Assembly: GCA_963971405.1 (NCBI GenBank)
Contig: OZ020487.1
Span: 9,273,344 to 9,337,343, forward strand
Direction: 5' to 3'
DNA: 64,000 bases
Source of the DNA: Psococerastis gibbosa
Lineage: Eukaryota > Arthropoda > Insecta > Psocodea > Psocidae
In this document: one piece after another, positions 10,511 through 21,116 of the stretch
Layout of the letters: the number at the start of each line of letters is the position of its first letter
Numbering within the stretch: position 1 is the first letter of the stretch
Notes under the pieces: model-generated
What the model was told of the DNA's origin: nothing
The model's input: only the letters and a program-made list of their open reading frames with translations
Databases searched by the model: none
Made by a program: the position numbers and the translations under genes

Positions 10511-10856
10511 TTGGCACCCCAAATTAAATACTTTTCATTTTTTATTTAATTAATTGAGCAAGGTATCAAAATTTGGCTCATTTAAGTTGTAGAAGACTAC
10601 TTCGTGCATCATATAATCGGGTATTTTTACTTTTCTGTTTTTTTTTTAGTTTTTCAAAATATGCCAGATTACGCGACGCGATTACAGAGTCCCCTCTGGT
10701 TTTTATGAAAAAACTAAGGTACCAAAAATGTAATATTTCGTACTGTATGATGGATGAAGTAATCTTCTACAACTTACATGAGCCAAATCTTTAATAACTT
10801 GCTTTTTTAATTAAATAGAAAATAAAAAGTAAATAAAAACAACAAATTTTGGAGTG
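10511..10856. mobile_element. Long-arm foldback element, family F
   Basis: Left arm GGCACCCCAAATTAAA with TTTGGCTCATTTAAGTTGTA is mirrored by TACAACTTACATGAGCCAAA with TTTTGGAGTGCTC on the right. Arms are about 100 bp and imperfect. The centre contains ATCGGGTATTTTTACTTTTC. A second copy at 24708-25585 has the same order but is interrupted by a SINE. The open frame inside is not a gene. Confidence 0.7.
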
Positions 10857-12085
10857 CTCATTTTCTACGCAGCATGATCTCATAAGCATACATTGCAGCT
10901 TTCATTGTGGCCTACCAATATTTCTCCTGCGGTTAACTTTGGACTCCCTCGACTTTCACTAAAAGCATCGGTTAGCAGAGAACTAAGTTGGTGTTGATGG
11001 TATAAACCAGTATAGTTTTAAATTAAATTAAATGAACTTACACTAGATAATATGGGTTTACAGTGGGAATTAAAAATAATGATGTTTTTTAATGTTATAA
11101 TCCACTGAATCTGCCCGCTAAATTGGAGGCAAAATCCGCCCTTGGTGGTAATAAAAAGGACTAGCTAAAATTTTTATACGATACAACTACCTTTTTATCA
11201 GACCATAGCCATTGGCGGACCCATTAGGAACGCCAACCCCCCCCCCATCTCCAAGGACGGCCACCCGTACCCCCAGCAATACAAGGCTCTATAGAGTACT
11301 CAGTTTTGTGATTGCTATTCTAATATAAAATATGTAAAATACAATTTATTTACATACTTACTTACTGAGATACAAGACAATTGCTACTCATACTACGTAT
11401 CGGAAATGGTATAGATAGTAAATAGCGAAAAGGTATTGAGCCCCCCCCCCCCCCCCCCGTCCCTGACACATATTTCTGGGGAATGAATGAATGAATGAAT
11501 GTGTATTGAATCTAGAAAAAAAATTATAAAAAATAATTACGTAAGGTCGCACTACTAGACCTATAACTACTCCAAATTGATTTTGGATTCTCGACTAGTT
11601 TTAAAGCTTATATGGCTCTCTTTACATTACTTGAAAAAAGCTTAATTCCCATGGGAACCCGAATAAAAAACCTACAGTTATGTGCTTTATAGCAAGCTGT
11701 GAAGAAAAAATTGTAAAAAGTAACCCCTAATGGCATTTCATCAAATTACAAGAGCCACGGCATCTTTTTTATTATATTCACTCCAACTGTTGATGAAAGC
11801 ATGATTGATGGGGTTTTATGATGAAATGAGATCTCGCGAGCTATTTCTGATTTTTATGTTGTCTCTTGCTCCTTAATACCGTATTTTTCCTCGAAGAATA
11901 TTAAAATTAGATTTTATAGCTGAAATTTTATATCCATGTTAGTTATGGGTAATAATATTAACAGATTCCTAGGTCGTAGACATCTAACTTAAATACAGTA
12001 TATGGAGCAACGAGCATATTTAAAAACGAGTATATTTAAAATTTTACAGACCTTATGTACCTTTAATAACGACTTCCGGTTCATG
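10857..12085. other. No gene; poly(C) tracts and a short GAAT run
   Basis: I see no coding sequence. Poly(C) runs at about 11239-11249 and 11440-11458 with GGCGGACCCATT-type flanks suggest remnants of the hAT-like poly(C) repeats. A four-unit GAAT run is at about 11485-11501. Confidence 0.4.
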
Positions 12086-13667
12086 GGGGTTCAGATTAGA
12101 TTAGTAGATTAGTAATGGGGCGATGCTGCTACTTGAGCTTGGCTCACTTTGACCTTAAAGATCTATTGTGAATCCCCGTACTTTTAGTCCTGGTCAGTCA
12201 GCAGGTCCCGTAAAAACCTGCACAACTGCCCAGGGGCCAACTGGCAAGCCTCCCTTGGTGATAGAAACCAAGAGGACGTTGCTAGCAGCCGTCTGTTCTT
12301 TACTGCCGGACACGAGCAGATGATATGCTCAGCAGTCTCAGCCTTTTCTTTGCAGAATCGGCAGGTGTCATTCAAGACTTTACCCATGTTCTTTAAATGG
12401 TAGTTCACGTGGCAGTGTCCTGTGAGTGCACCTGTAAGTACCTTAAGTTCAGGCTTGCTGAGGTTCAGTGCTTTGGCGGTATAGCTCTTAGAGTGAGTGA
12501 GGAATATTTTGGATTGTCTGTGGCCTGTGACAGACTTCCAGTATGCTTCCTTTCTCTTTTCTTCCCATAGGCCAATCTCTAGGGTTTGGCGGTTTCTCGG
12601 GAAGGCGCAGAAGGGTTCAGGCCCAATGAAGGGTAGCGCGCTCCCTTCTCTCGCCAAGGCGTCGGCATTTTCATTGCCTTCGATCCCGGCGTGTCCTGGA
12701 ACCCACATGAGGGTGACTTTATTCGTCACTCCCAATGCGTTGAGTGCAAGCATACATTCCCACACCTGCTTGGACTCGTAGCTACTCGAGTCCAGCGCAA
12801 GTAGGGAAGCCATGCTGTCGGAGATAATGAATATCTTGCTGTGGCGGTAAGCACGTTTAATGCAGTGCGCCGCACATGCGCGTATGACATGTATTTCGGC
12901 TTGGAAGACTGTGGGTTGGGATCCCATGGGGATGACTAAGTTGAGTCGTGGCCCATAAACCCCCGCCCCTGTACCTCCGTTTTCTATTTTTGACCCATCA
13001 GTATAAAATCTTAATGAGCCGTATGGAAAGACTACCTCTCCGTCAGTCCATTTTTTCCGGCTTTCCAATATAACCGAGAAATTCTTTGAGAATTGAAAAG
13101 TTGTCTCCATGGAGTCTGAGAACATAACCTCCGGAACCTTGCACTCATTAAGAATGCGTAAGTGTCCGGTAAGGTCGCCAGGCTTTAGTCCATGGCTTTT
13201 CTTAATGCGATAGGCCCACTTAGCCGCCTCACTCTCGATGAAAATCGGGAGTGGTGGTAGGTTCAATAGGACCTCCATGGCAGCCGTGGGGCACGAACGG
13301 GATGCTCCCGTGATCGCGAGGCAAGCCAGCCTCTGTAGTTTTGTGAGAGATTTTGCTCCCTTTTTGCTCTTATGCAGTCTAGGCCACCAAATTAGCGCCG
13401 CATAGCTAATTATAGGTCGCACAATGGACTTATATAGCCAGTCCGTTACTTTCGGCTTAAGCCCCCACGTTCTACCCACCATTCTGCTCGTAAGAAATAA
13501 GGCGTTTCGCGCCCTGCTTACAGCCTGGTCCAGATGCAGGCTCCATGTGAGCTTCCGGTCAAGGATAACACCAAGATATTTGGTGCTATCTGTGAGGGCT
13601 AAACGCACCCCGCTGAGGGTGGGAGCTTTAATATTAAGCTTCAACTTCCTCGTGAACGGGACCAGGG
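12086..13667 (-). mobile_element. 5'-truncated RNase H-bearing LINE
   Basis: On the minus strand the element enters in the RT thumb region, continues through an RNase H domain and a Cys/His cluster, then a short 3' UTR ending in TAATC-like repeats near 12090. The 5' edge is where the open frame stops abruptly at a T run (13668-13687 on +). The combination of endonuclease-type RT with RNase H and C-terminal knuckle suits the I/R1/LOA-like assemblage; the clade is inferred. Confidence 0.85.
12184..13665 (-). CDS. LINE ORF2 C-terminal half: RT thumb, RNase H, Cys/His motif
   Basis: The frame is open from the truncation point (VPFTRK, 13640-13665) to the stop near 12184, about 490 codons with no internal stop, so this insertion is relatively young. 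The N-terminal third has the post-RT signature YLGVILDRKLTWSLHL. RNase H carries FYTDGSK (about 12987-13007), an AE pair, SDS and GHAGIEGNENADALA, giving the expected acidic residues and the histidine. Near the C-terminus CRFCKEKAETAEHIICSCP is a CCHC-like knuckle. Fingers, palm and endonuclease are absent, so the fragment cannot retrotranspose. The listed ATG start inside the frame is arbitrary. Confidence 0.85.
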   Translation of the reverse strand: MVPFTRKLKLNIKAPTLSGVRLALTDSTKYLGVILDRKLTWSLHLDQAVSRARNALFLTSRMVGRTWGLKPKVTDWLYKSIVRPIISYAALIWWPRLHKSKKGAKSLTKLQRLACLAITGASRSCPTAAMEVLLNLPPLPIFIESEAAKWAYRIKKSHGLKPGDLTGHLRILNECKVPEVMFSDSMETTFQFSKNFSVILESRKKWTDGEVVFPYGSLRFYTDGSKIENGGTGAGVYGPRLNLVIPMGSQPTVFQAEIHVIRACAAHCIKRAYRHSKIFIISDSMASLLALDSSSYESKQVWECMLALNALGVTNKVTLMWVPGHAGIEGNENADALAREGSALPFIGPEPFCAFPRNRQTLEIGLWEEKRKEAYWKSVTGHRQSKIFLTHSKSYTAKALNLSKPELKVLTGALTGHCHVNYHLKNMGKVLNDTCRFCKEKAETAEHIICSCPAVKNRRLLATSSWFLSPREACQLAPGQLCRFLRDLLTDQD

Positions 13668-14700
13668 TGGTTTTTTTTTTTTTTTTTCAACCCCCCCCCC
13701 CCCCGGTATGAAATGGGTTGACACAAGATTGAATCGGATTTTGAGAGGAAAAATAAAAACTACTATGTAATAATATCCAATGAAATTTCTGAACCCCCCC
13801 TCCCCAAAAAAAAAAAAATCCTGGCTACGACCTTGAAAGTATGTACTGCAAGTGCCAATGTACGAGCTCAGACATGCTTAGCCTACCATTAATATCGTAA
13901 CCGGTATTACTCAACTTGACCAAGTATGCATGTGGAATTAATTGCCCCATGTACATTTGCCACCTCTTCCACGTGCTGACGATTTTTTTTTTTTTTTTTT
14001 TTTTTTTTGCGATATTTCGGACCTTATTCGATTGGGATTCAGTGTTCAGTTTCCTATCGTATTGAATAGTTGACCTCAGTGCACGGACGGATAAGAAATG
14101 GCTTGACTCCCATCACTAGATTGTTAGTTTGAGCATGTTTATTTTCTTTTCTTTTTTGTATACGTAGGGTAATTTAGGTTAGGGCATTGGGTGTTTTACC
14201 CCACGCGCCATTAGGCCTGGGGACGCCCTGATTATGGTAAAATCTGAACATGTTCGAAAAAATAAATAATTACTAGTATTATACTCGCGCAAGTACAAGC
14301 ACGCTACCAACTTGAAGTCAACTAACCAGAACGTTTACCCCGCTCACCAGAACATCTATATTTGTTGTGACAAATTATGCATTAATTAATTTCATCTGAA
14401 ATTTTCCCATTGGGGGGGGGGGGGGGGCGAGCCCCCTTATACAAACGCTAAGGGTTGACCTCTTCAGTACTACTACAGTTCAACGAAAATAGCACGTCGC
14501 GACTGTCACTATTGATTTTTTACATCTATAGCTTTACCTTTTTGTTCGTTTTGTTATTTGATGTGACAATTGTGTAAGGGCGGATGCGGATGATTGATGA
14601 ATTTTGTACGCCATGATGATTTCTAGGAGATAAAGCGATTTTTTGGTTGATACTTAGACCCGAAAAAGGAGTCATTAATTGGACGATTGAAACCCGGAGG
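13668..14700. other. Homopolymer-rich DNA with SINE scraps
   Basis: No gene seen. T, C, A and G runs occur at about 13670-13705, 13795-13820, 13985-14010 and 14413-14428. GCAAGTACAAGCACGCTACC (about 14288) and TTGACCTCTTCAGT (about 14456) are minus-strand fragments of SINE family 1. Confidence 0.45.
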
Positions 14701-14704
14701 TCAT

Positions 14705-14890
14705 GTTACAGTAGCGGCACAAACTCTGACTTTTCCATGAAAGGTTGTTGATAGGTATTTATTCAAATCCCACACTTACTATACATTTTCTGGCTCACAT
14801 TGGAGGGCATGTAAGGTAGGTGGTCCCAAGTCTTCCTAGTTGAAAGTAAGAGAGGGCCTTGTCGCCTTAACGACGCTAGGTTGATTTTTT
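14705..14890 (+). repeat. Degenerate tRNA-derived SINE, family 2
   Basis: TGTTACAGTAGCGGCACAAA, then AAGGTTGTTGATAGG and AATCCCACACTTACTA, then AGAGGGCC and CGCTAGGTTG follow the order of the copy at 20167-20360. The A and B boxes are mutated. A T run follows. Confidence 0.6.
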
Positions 14891-15361
14891 TTTTTTTTTA
14901 AAACAGAGCAAAAGTAAATATTAATATATTTAGGGAAAACGTTTGCTCCCGCAACTTAAGCCTATGTCAGGGTGGGTTGAAAAGTTTATTAAGTAGACAA
15001 AAAGTAGTAAAATCTTCGGGTAGCAACCAACCCTTGTTTTTTTCACCATAGACTCCTTCTAAAAGACCTAAGTCAATACATTTCTGCCAGCGCCAGCCCC
15101 CTTCCCCCGACAATGGGTCCACCCTAATTGTTCGAAGATTATGAGGCTCATGCCTCTAAAGACTACTAACACAGCAGGCTATATAAGACTAACTAACCCT
15201 TTGTTAAACCAATATTATAGTATGGCACCACAAAAAAAGAGTTGTATGGTATTTTGTCTGTGGTGGTACTTAATACACTTAGACTAGTACCAAAACTTGG
15301 TTAAGTCACGCTTTCCGTCTCTTATATTGTTTCCATGATAGGCATGTCTCAGCCAAAGGCG
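14891..15361. other. No gene; repeat scraps
   Basis: Contains the half foldback CTAACTAACCCTTTGTTAAA (about 15187) related to 6489-6602, and a family D piece (GTTAAGTCACGCTTTC). Nothing coding seen. Confidence 0.4.
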
Positions 15362-15542
15362 GATCCTGCCGAAAATTTAGGGGGGGAGGGAGGTCACAAG
15401 TTTTTTGTTAGTTTAAAAGGTAATTTTGTTGTTGAAAAGTTGAGTTTTATTCAATTTTTGTTTACTAGGTATGTTATGAATTTACTATGAGTTAACTCAT
15501 TTAGGGGGGGGGGTCCATGACCCCCCTAAATGAGTTAACCAT
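15362..15542. mobile_element. hAT-like poly(G)/poly(C) element inside family D
   Basis: CCAAAGGCGGATCC at the left and AACCATTGG at the right are roughly inverted, and GTCTCAG flanks both sides (7 of 8 bases of a probable TSD). It interrupts family D between GGCATGTCTCAG and GTCTCAGCTTGTCC. The interior has G runs and the palindromic GGGTCCATGACCC. Confidence 0.6.
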
Positions 15543-16504
15543 TGGTCTCAGCTTGTCCATTGTCACTTGTATCCGGTGTGGGTTAAATAAATAAATAAAA
15601 TAATAAATCTATATATTATACAATCAAAAGTAATCAAGAAGTATTCGACAAGAAAGTATAAAGTAACATCGTCAAAATCAAGTAGTTCTGTCATTGTCAT
15701 TGTGCAAGTGCCTCAGTAAAAGTGTAGGAAGCTTCCTTTAAGCAAATTAAGGAAGTTAGCATCATTTCTCGCCGCTCTCAGTTTTCTAAGGTACGCGAAA
15801 CCATGTAGTACAGGTTCTAGTCACTCACATTTGGCTGAGCGTGGTGCTGGCCCCATTTGCCTCATGTTGTAGATGTGGGTGTCCCCCTGCAATCGAGGAC
15901 GCATTGCAGTTAGTCAATTCATTAAATTGTTTGTATGCGATTAATCTTTAAAAAAAAAAAAAAAATAGTAGGTACCTACAACATAAAATTACAAAGTTGA
16001 ACCTTTTCAAACCGAAACGTCGGAGGGCGGCACAAAAAAGTACCATAATACTTAGTAATATGAGCCTTATTTCTACCAACGCCACTTTTCTTGAATAAGT
16101 TGGCCACGTCTACGAAATATTAAATTTTCGCGGTTAAAAGCTTTTACAAGTAGCTACCGCACCTCAAAAACAACAACACTCGACTATGTATGCAAATTGA
16201 ACAGAAGCGTGAGAGAATGAAGGAATCTTTGTGGTTTGAGGAGCTGAAAGGTAGGTACATACTAACATCTAGAGGAAAATCCTTTGGTGTGTCCCATTCC
16301 TGTTCCATCTACGGTAAATTCTTTGAAAGTAAAAGCGAGGTTCTTTCCGCAAAACAAATATGGGGGTGAATTTCTAATGATCCTTAGCATCCTTTGGAGG
16401 AACTTAGCCACAACCTTTCGACGGGTTGAGGGTTTAAAGAGCTGCTGAACTCCTGATCAACACTGATCATTGGTTAATGTTTTTCTAAGTTCGGTTCGTG
16501 ACTC
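15543..16504. other. No gene; short repeat pieces
   Basis: Family D continues to about 15590. At 15915-15965 the 3' end of SINE family 1 (TTGTTTGTATGCGATTAATC then an A run) is present. The rest shows no gene or repeat I recognise. Confidence 0.4.
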
Positions 16505-17010
16505 ATATTTGTACTTGGTTAAGTCAAGCTTTCGTCTATTACATTACGTCAATGGTAAGCTTGTTTCAGTTTGTCCATTAGCCGGGGTTTCCACCGACCG
16601 GTTAGGGCTAAATACAAAAACGGTGACGTGGTAGCAGACATTCAAGACTTAGGCGGGGTTTCCACCGACCTCGCATTGCAGAATGCAAATGACATTGACG
16701 GAAATGTTTGTTTTACTCTATGCCATAGTTAAAATTGATCAATGATCATAGAGTAAAATCACAAACAAACTAACTAAAATTAAAAAATGGCGTCATGGGA
16801 TATGTTAATTACAAACATTTTAATAGATTTCTATAAAAAGAAAAACAAATATTTCCGTCAATCTCATTTGCATTCTGCAATGCGAGGTCGGTGGAAACCC
16901 CACCTAAGTCTTGAATGTCTGCTATTTGTATTTAGCCCTAGCCGGTCGGTGGAAACCCCGCCTTATCGCTTGTAGGCTTGTAGCCGGTGTGGGTTGAGGG
17001 TTTAAAGAGC
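16505..17010 (+). repeat. Family D copy split by a Harbinger-like MITE
   Basis: GTTAAGTCAAGCTTTCGTCT and TCAATGGTAAGCTTG lead into TTGTCCATTA at 16571-16580. The continuation TTATCGCTTGTAGG resumes at 16963. The uninterrupted counterpart TCCATTATCGCTTGCAG exists at about 56371, so the empty site is visible within this window. Confidence 0.75.
16581..16962. mobile_element. PIF/Harbinger-like MITE with nested arms, TTA TSD
   Basis: 382 bp with termini GCCGGGGTTTCCACCGACCG and, reversed, GGCGGGGTTTCCACCGACCG, flanked by TTA at 16578-16580 and 16963-16965. A 3-bp TTA target is typical of PIF/Harbinger MITEs. A second inverted pair (GGCGGGGTTTCCACCGACCT / AGGTCGGTGGAAACCCCACC) lies inside the outer arms, and the core contains a TGATCAATGATCA palindrome. 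No transposase. Confidence 0.85.
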
Positions 17011-17745
17011 TACTGAACTCCCCTGATCAACGCTGATCATTGGTTAATGTTTTTCTTTAAGGCTCCTCTAAGTTGGGTTCGTTAAAATCACAAACATTTG
17101 TACTACGATTGTATCCCATAAAAACTATGTATACCTACAATAAAACCTGACCTTGACGGCCATGTTGTTTCACAAGAGGATAATTAGGACGAGGTATAAA
17201 AACTTTGACGCATGCTATGAAGAACTTAATTAGCACTAGTGTCTTTTTTCCCCACAAAATGGGGTCTTCTTGGCATTTCCCTACGTGGTAAACTCTATAC
17301 GCAAAATGTGCATTGTCTTCCACGGCGAAGTGATACAAGAAACAAGCAATTTCTTTGCTTCTTGAGTGCATCACTATTTCTTAAAGAAGTAAAAACCTGA
17401 AGTACATGCCGTTGCGCTGGTGCATTCTGTACAGAAAATAGCACGCAACAAAAACAGATGAATATCCTCTTAAAGTAGGTTCCATCCTCCCGCGTAATGG
17501 GCTATTACTTTATCAGGAGTCATTTCCCGTGCCATAAAAAGTAACTTGGCTGGGCTAATGCTGCGTTCGTATAGGTGACATTTTCTATAAAAATGTTATC
17601 TTTACGATGTAACGTAGTCGCCATTGCTATAAATCCTGAAATAGGTAATATACAGTGGTCTGGTACGAGTGGCTTAGACCACATCTGACTTTTAAAAGAA
17701 AGAAAGAATGAATATTTGGACTTTTGGAACACTTATAAAAATCAA
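17011..17745. other. No recognisable feature
   Basis: Short open frames occur on the minus strand (17135-17374, 17520-17732) without recognisable motifs or splice context. I do not call genes here. Confidence 0.4.
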
Positions 17746-17756
17746 ATAAACTCGCG

Positions 17757-18444
17757 GTGTTCCGTTTATGCTATTCGAATACGAAAAGTGTTACAAATGT
17801 CAAAGGTACAAAAAAGCAACTGGCCGATGTAGATCTTTCCGCGGAAGCTCAGGTGAGCGTTGGAGGGGTTAAGTTAACCTATTCCAAAGTAGTCCAAAAT
17901 CTAGGGCTCATGTTCGATGAAAACCTGTCTTGGGATGCACACATAAATTTAATATGAAAAAGAGTATATGGGTGTATCCACTCATTATATAAAATGAAAA
18001 ATTTTCTATCGGAGAGAACAAAGGCGATATTGGTGCGATCTCTGATACTGCCGCTTTTTGATTACTGTGATGTGGTCCAATTAAATATGGCTGGCTGTCA
18101 ATCCAATAAACTCTAAAATTCTCTGAATATATGTCTATGGTACGTAGTGGGAGTGCGGAAGTATGAACATATTACAAAATACTTTAAAAAATTAAATTGG
18201 TTAAAAATTAACGAAAGAAGAAATGCGCATATCCTCCGTACTTTGCATAACGTGCTTGAGACGCATACACCTCCCTACCTTACACCCCTTTTCCGTCCTT
18301 TATCCTCTTTTCATGAATACAAGAGAAAAAAATAAATTATCAATTCCAATCCATACAGCGTTATCTTCTTCCTTTTCGGTGCAGGCGGTGAGGCTTTGGA
18401 ACTACCTACCGGATCCAGCCAGAAATGAAAAAAAGTTTAAATAA
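17757..18444 (+). pseudogene. LINE reverse transcriptase C-terminal remnant
   Basis: The frame starts in VGGVKLTYSKVVQNLGLMFD, continues ENLSWDAHINLI, stops at 17955-17957, then reads RVYGCIHSLYKM in the same frame, hits further stops near 18114, and resumes as KYFKKLNWLKINERR. After the A run at about 18326-18332 the frame shifts by one and reads SFSVQAVRLWNYLPDPAR. These are standard thumb and C-terminal motifs of jockey/CR1-type LINE ORF2. At least two stops and one frameshift show it is dead. Confidence 0.75.
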
Positions 18445-18583
18445 GTTTAAGAGGGCGTGTCACGATTATTTAATGAGTATGAATGTTGTATAAATGGTGT
18501 GGAAATGGTCGCTTTTAGTTTTAGTTTTTATTTTAAGTTTTAGTATTTAAGTTAACATTATGGGTTAATTGTAAGAGTAGGCC

Positions 18584-18940
18584 CCTCAGCAAACTCCTGA
18601 CCTATACCTCCTCGCGGTGAGGGGCGGGCAACGTCAACATTCAATGACACAGGCTAACACAGGCAGGTACCGAGTGGGGTTCGGTCAAAGACCCCCCGCC
18701 TAACTCCGTAGAGTTAGGGCATGGGCACCCTCTTGTCCATGGGAGACGAAAAGCTCCCTAAAGGCGGACGAACTGGATCCTGGCAGCAGGTGACGGTCAA
18801 CGGCATAGGATGCGGAAGGCAAGGGGAAACCACCGCATTATAGGCTCAAGTGGCATCCCCAGAACCAGCGACCATGTATAATTCGAGGCATCGAAGTCAC
18901 ATGTTGCTGCTAACCAGCCATCCGGCTGTGACTTGAAGAA
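18584..18940 (+). mobile_element. LINE-derived short retroposon with 13-bp TSD
   Basis: Flanked by identical GTAAGAGTAGGCC at 18571-18583 and 18941-18953. The 5' part resembles the stretch at 58060-58225 (GGTCAACGGCATAGGATGC, GGAAACCACCGCATTA). The 3' part, CACATGTTGCTGCTAACCAG ending GACTTGAAGAA, matches the C-terminal/3' ends at 40475-40515 and 43356-43395. A LINE 5' leader joined to its 3' end with the coding body missing suggests an internally deleted, parasitic copy. Confidence 0.75.
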
Positions 18941-19239
18941 GTAAGAGTAGGCCGAAAGGCCCAAAATTTGCCCATATGGAAAATAAAGACAATTTTCTTT
19001 CTTTCTTTCTTCTTTCCTATTGCGGTCAAGTAATAAATAAATAAATAAATAAATTAGGACTTTTTATTGTATCTATTACCATGCAATTTACCAGCCGACC
19101 TACTATGGCTATTAGTATTACCCATGCAAATATATTAACTGAAATGGCAGGAGCTAGAATATCCCTTACGGGGCTCCCGTTAACCATAAGCCAACAATCG
19201 GAGATAAGTACCAATAAAAATTTAATTTTCTTCAAGAAA

Positions 19240-19640
19240 TTAAACTACAGTCCGTGATGGTATTGTATTATAAATCCACGCAAAATGAGAAAAGTATGGA
19301 CATGGAATATTCTTTGCACAATTTTTGTTATGCGTTGCATCCAATGCAACAAGGTAACACAAAATGGTTCAAAGAATATTTTTATAGTGTTGCACAGGAT
19401 CAAAACATTCCATGTCCATACTTTTCTCATTTTTCGTGGACTATACCTTATTATTGGGGCTAAAAATGTAAACAAAACAATTTTGAATAGCACTTTCCCT
19501 TATAAAATTATCTTGTTTACATTTTTAATCCCTGGTTATGATTTATAATAATTGCCATAGTAGGCCCGCAGGTCATATTTTGATAAAGTTTCAACATTAC
19601 TTTGAAACAGCCAGCTGTACTATAATATAAAAAAACGTGT
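19240..19640. repeat. Nested palindromic repeat, family G
   Basis: CCACGCAAAATGAGAAAAGT with GGACATGG at 19276 is mirrored by CCATGTCC with ACTTTTCTCATTTTTCGTGG ending at 19440. GAATATTCTTTG and CAAAGAATATT form a second inverted pair inside. Further right GGCTAAAAATGTAAAC and GTTTACATTTTTAATCCC are inverted (19457-19531). The TGTAAAC/CCATAGTA blocks recur at 51905-52060 in the opposite orientation. The open frames here are consequences of the palindromes. Confidence 0.65.
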
Positions 19641-20166
19641 GGTGGTGTAACTAACTGATGGATGGAAGAAAGAAGAGACCATTAATAAGTGGTTAAGCTT
19701 TCATTTCAAACATAAAAAAATCCTCGTCTCCGATTTGAAAACGGCATTTTCCCTCGGCAATTTACAATTTCCGTTGTCTTATTAATTTTAATGATGCTTG
19801 TTGATACTGTCTACTGCATTAATTATCCATAATGAGCAAAGGCAGATTAATATCCTGGGGAGGAAAGATAAGTTATTCTTTTTTTTAAAGACGGTTGGGT
19901 TTTTAACAAACCTTTTCTTGGTTACTTCTTCTTTTGAATTATTTTCCTAACTTTCTTTTATCTTGTAATAACGCTATAGGTATCTCCTCGTTACTTAAAA
20001 TATATAGTTCTATGTAGGAGAATAGTGACATTCCCTCATATTTTTTTTTCTTTTAATTTCTGCTGCTACGCCTCTTGCGAGTCATTGAATAGGCGTCGCA
20101 GGTGGTCTCAGGTTTGAAATGTTTTGGTGGGCTCAAATGTCTTTGAATTATATATAGGAGACAATC
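19641..20166. other. No recognisable feature
   Basis: AT-rich, with no convincing open frame or repeat match. Confidence 0.4.
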
Positions 20167-20375
20167 AAGACATGTAGCGTAGTGGCGCGGACTCTGACTT
20201 TCACCCGAAAGGTTGTTGGTTCGAGTCCCACACTAGCTACATTTTCTGGCCATGCTCTGGCATGTAAAGCAGGCGGTCCCGAGCCTTGCTAATTGAGTGT
20301 AAAAGAGGGCTTTATAGCCCTAACTCCGCTAGGCTGCCTTAGAAAGTGAATAGAAAAAGTTAATATTTATTTATT
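20167..20375 (+). repeat. tRNA-derived SINE, family 2 (best copy)
   Basis: GACATGTAGCGTAGTGGCGC includes TAGCGTAGTGG, matching the pol III A box. GGTTCGAGTCC matches the B box exactly, about 45 bp downstream. The body continues CACACTAGCTACATTTTCTG through CTCCGCTAGGCTG and ends in (TTTA)n. It lies about 200 bp upstream of the secreted-protein exon, in the same orientation. Other copies: 1411, 4262, 14705, 28735, 51735 and 57365. Confidence 0.85.
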
Positions 20376-20570
20376 TATTTAAAAATCATACCTATATTCT
20401 TCTGAGGTCACGATTAGTTGGCAGCAACTCCCTCCATATCATCCTCCCACTCTCTCAGTCCTGCACCTTCCTCTTCAGCTCTTCAGCTCCTGCGTCCTCC
20501 TTCAGTGTTGATCCATGAATTCCGTCTTCCTACATAGAAATTGCTAATATAGTCTTTCTTTATCTTACAG

Positions 20571-20900
20571 ACAATGCAGCTCACCGTCTGGCTAGTGCTT
20601 TATCTGTCGGCACAGGCTTGCGGCTGGACTTCTCGCAACACATCGACGCGCGGTGGTGGATTGCGGCTTGGTGGCGCGGAGCGGGAGCGTGGAACGGGCG
20701 TGAAAATTGGTGGTAACGAGCGAGGTCGGCTTCCTGGGACCGGAAAAGTGGGGGTGGGGGTTGTGGAAGGGGTGAAACCTAGCCGAACGGGAGCGGTTGG
20801 AAGACCTACAGAGGCCCCAATCACTAGTACTGCTAGGGTACCTGAGAAGACAACTTATGTCACGAATGTGAATTATGGAGGGAGCGAAGCCGGTAAAGAG
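20571..20900 (+). CDS. Host exon: signal peptide and low-complexity basic segment of an unrecognised secreted protein
   Basis: A good acceptor (TTTCTTTATCTTACAG, ending 20570) precedes ACA and an ATG at 20574. The frame stays open to AAAGAG at 20900, followed by donor GTGAGT. Coding length is 327 nt, exactly 109 codons, ending in phase 0. Residues 1-16 (LTVWLVLYLSAQAC core) look like a signal peptide, probably cleaved after AQA. The rest is rich in Gly, Arg, Thr and Val with no domain I recognise. The 5' UTR must continue in an upstream exon not identified. The alternative that this is chance is weakened by the coincidence of acceptor, ATG, signal peptide and donor. Confidence 0.72.
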
Positions 20901-21116
20901 GTGAGTTGCTAATATATTGTACCTTATATTTCGCTGTTTAAGCACTCCTGCGGGTATGTAGTAGTAGTAGTAGTAGTATGGTTGGACACAGTCCCAGGCC
21001 TCGGTGTGGGCCCATAGGACAGTGGACCTCCTGATTATAGTGGATTCCGAACCACTTGGGAAACACAGTGAAGTCACACGATTAGTTCGGAGGTGACCAG
21101 GACAAGTCTACCATGT

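Larger units (their letters stand above)
17746..19020 (+). mobile_element. 5'-truncated decayed LINE, interrupted
   Basis: Coding remnant 17757-18444, then a 3' UTR split by a separate retroposon (18584-18940), then the LINE end CCATATGGAAAATAAAGACA with a (TTTC)n tail at about 18990-19015. The same tail occurs in minus orientation at about 57030-57063, indicating a family with several truncated copies. Confidence 0.75.

Noticed and set aside
10573-10794. 73-codon frame
   Set aside because: It lies wholly inside the family F foldback and is not conserved in the second copy.
12497-12781. Plus-strand frames over the LINE at 12184-13665
   Set aside because: Shadows of the minus-strand RNase H coding sequence.
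20167-20260. A functional tRNA gene
   Set aside because: A- and B-box-like motifs are present, but the sequence does not fold into a complete cloverleaf by eye and the same unit is dispersed with a SINE body and tail.
20592-21077. 161-codon minus-strand frame opposite the secreted-protein exon
   Set aside because: It crosses the splice donor and a (TAC)n tract (a poly-Tyr run). The plus strand has the acceptor, ATG, signal peptide and donor.
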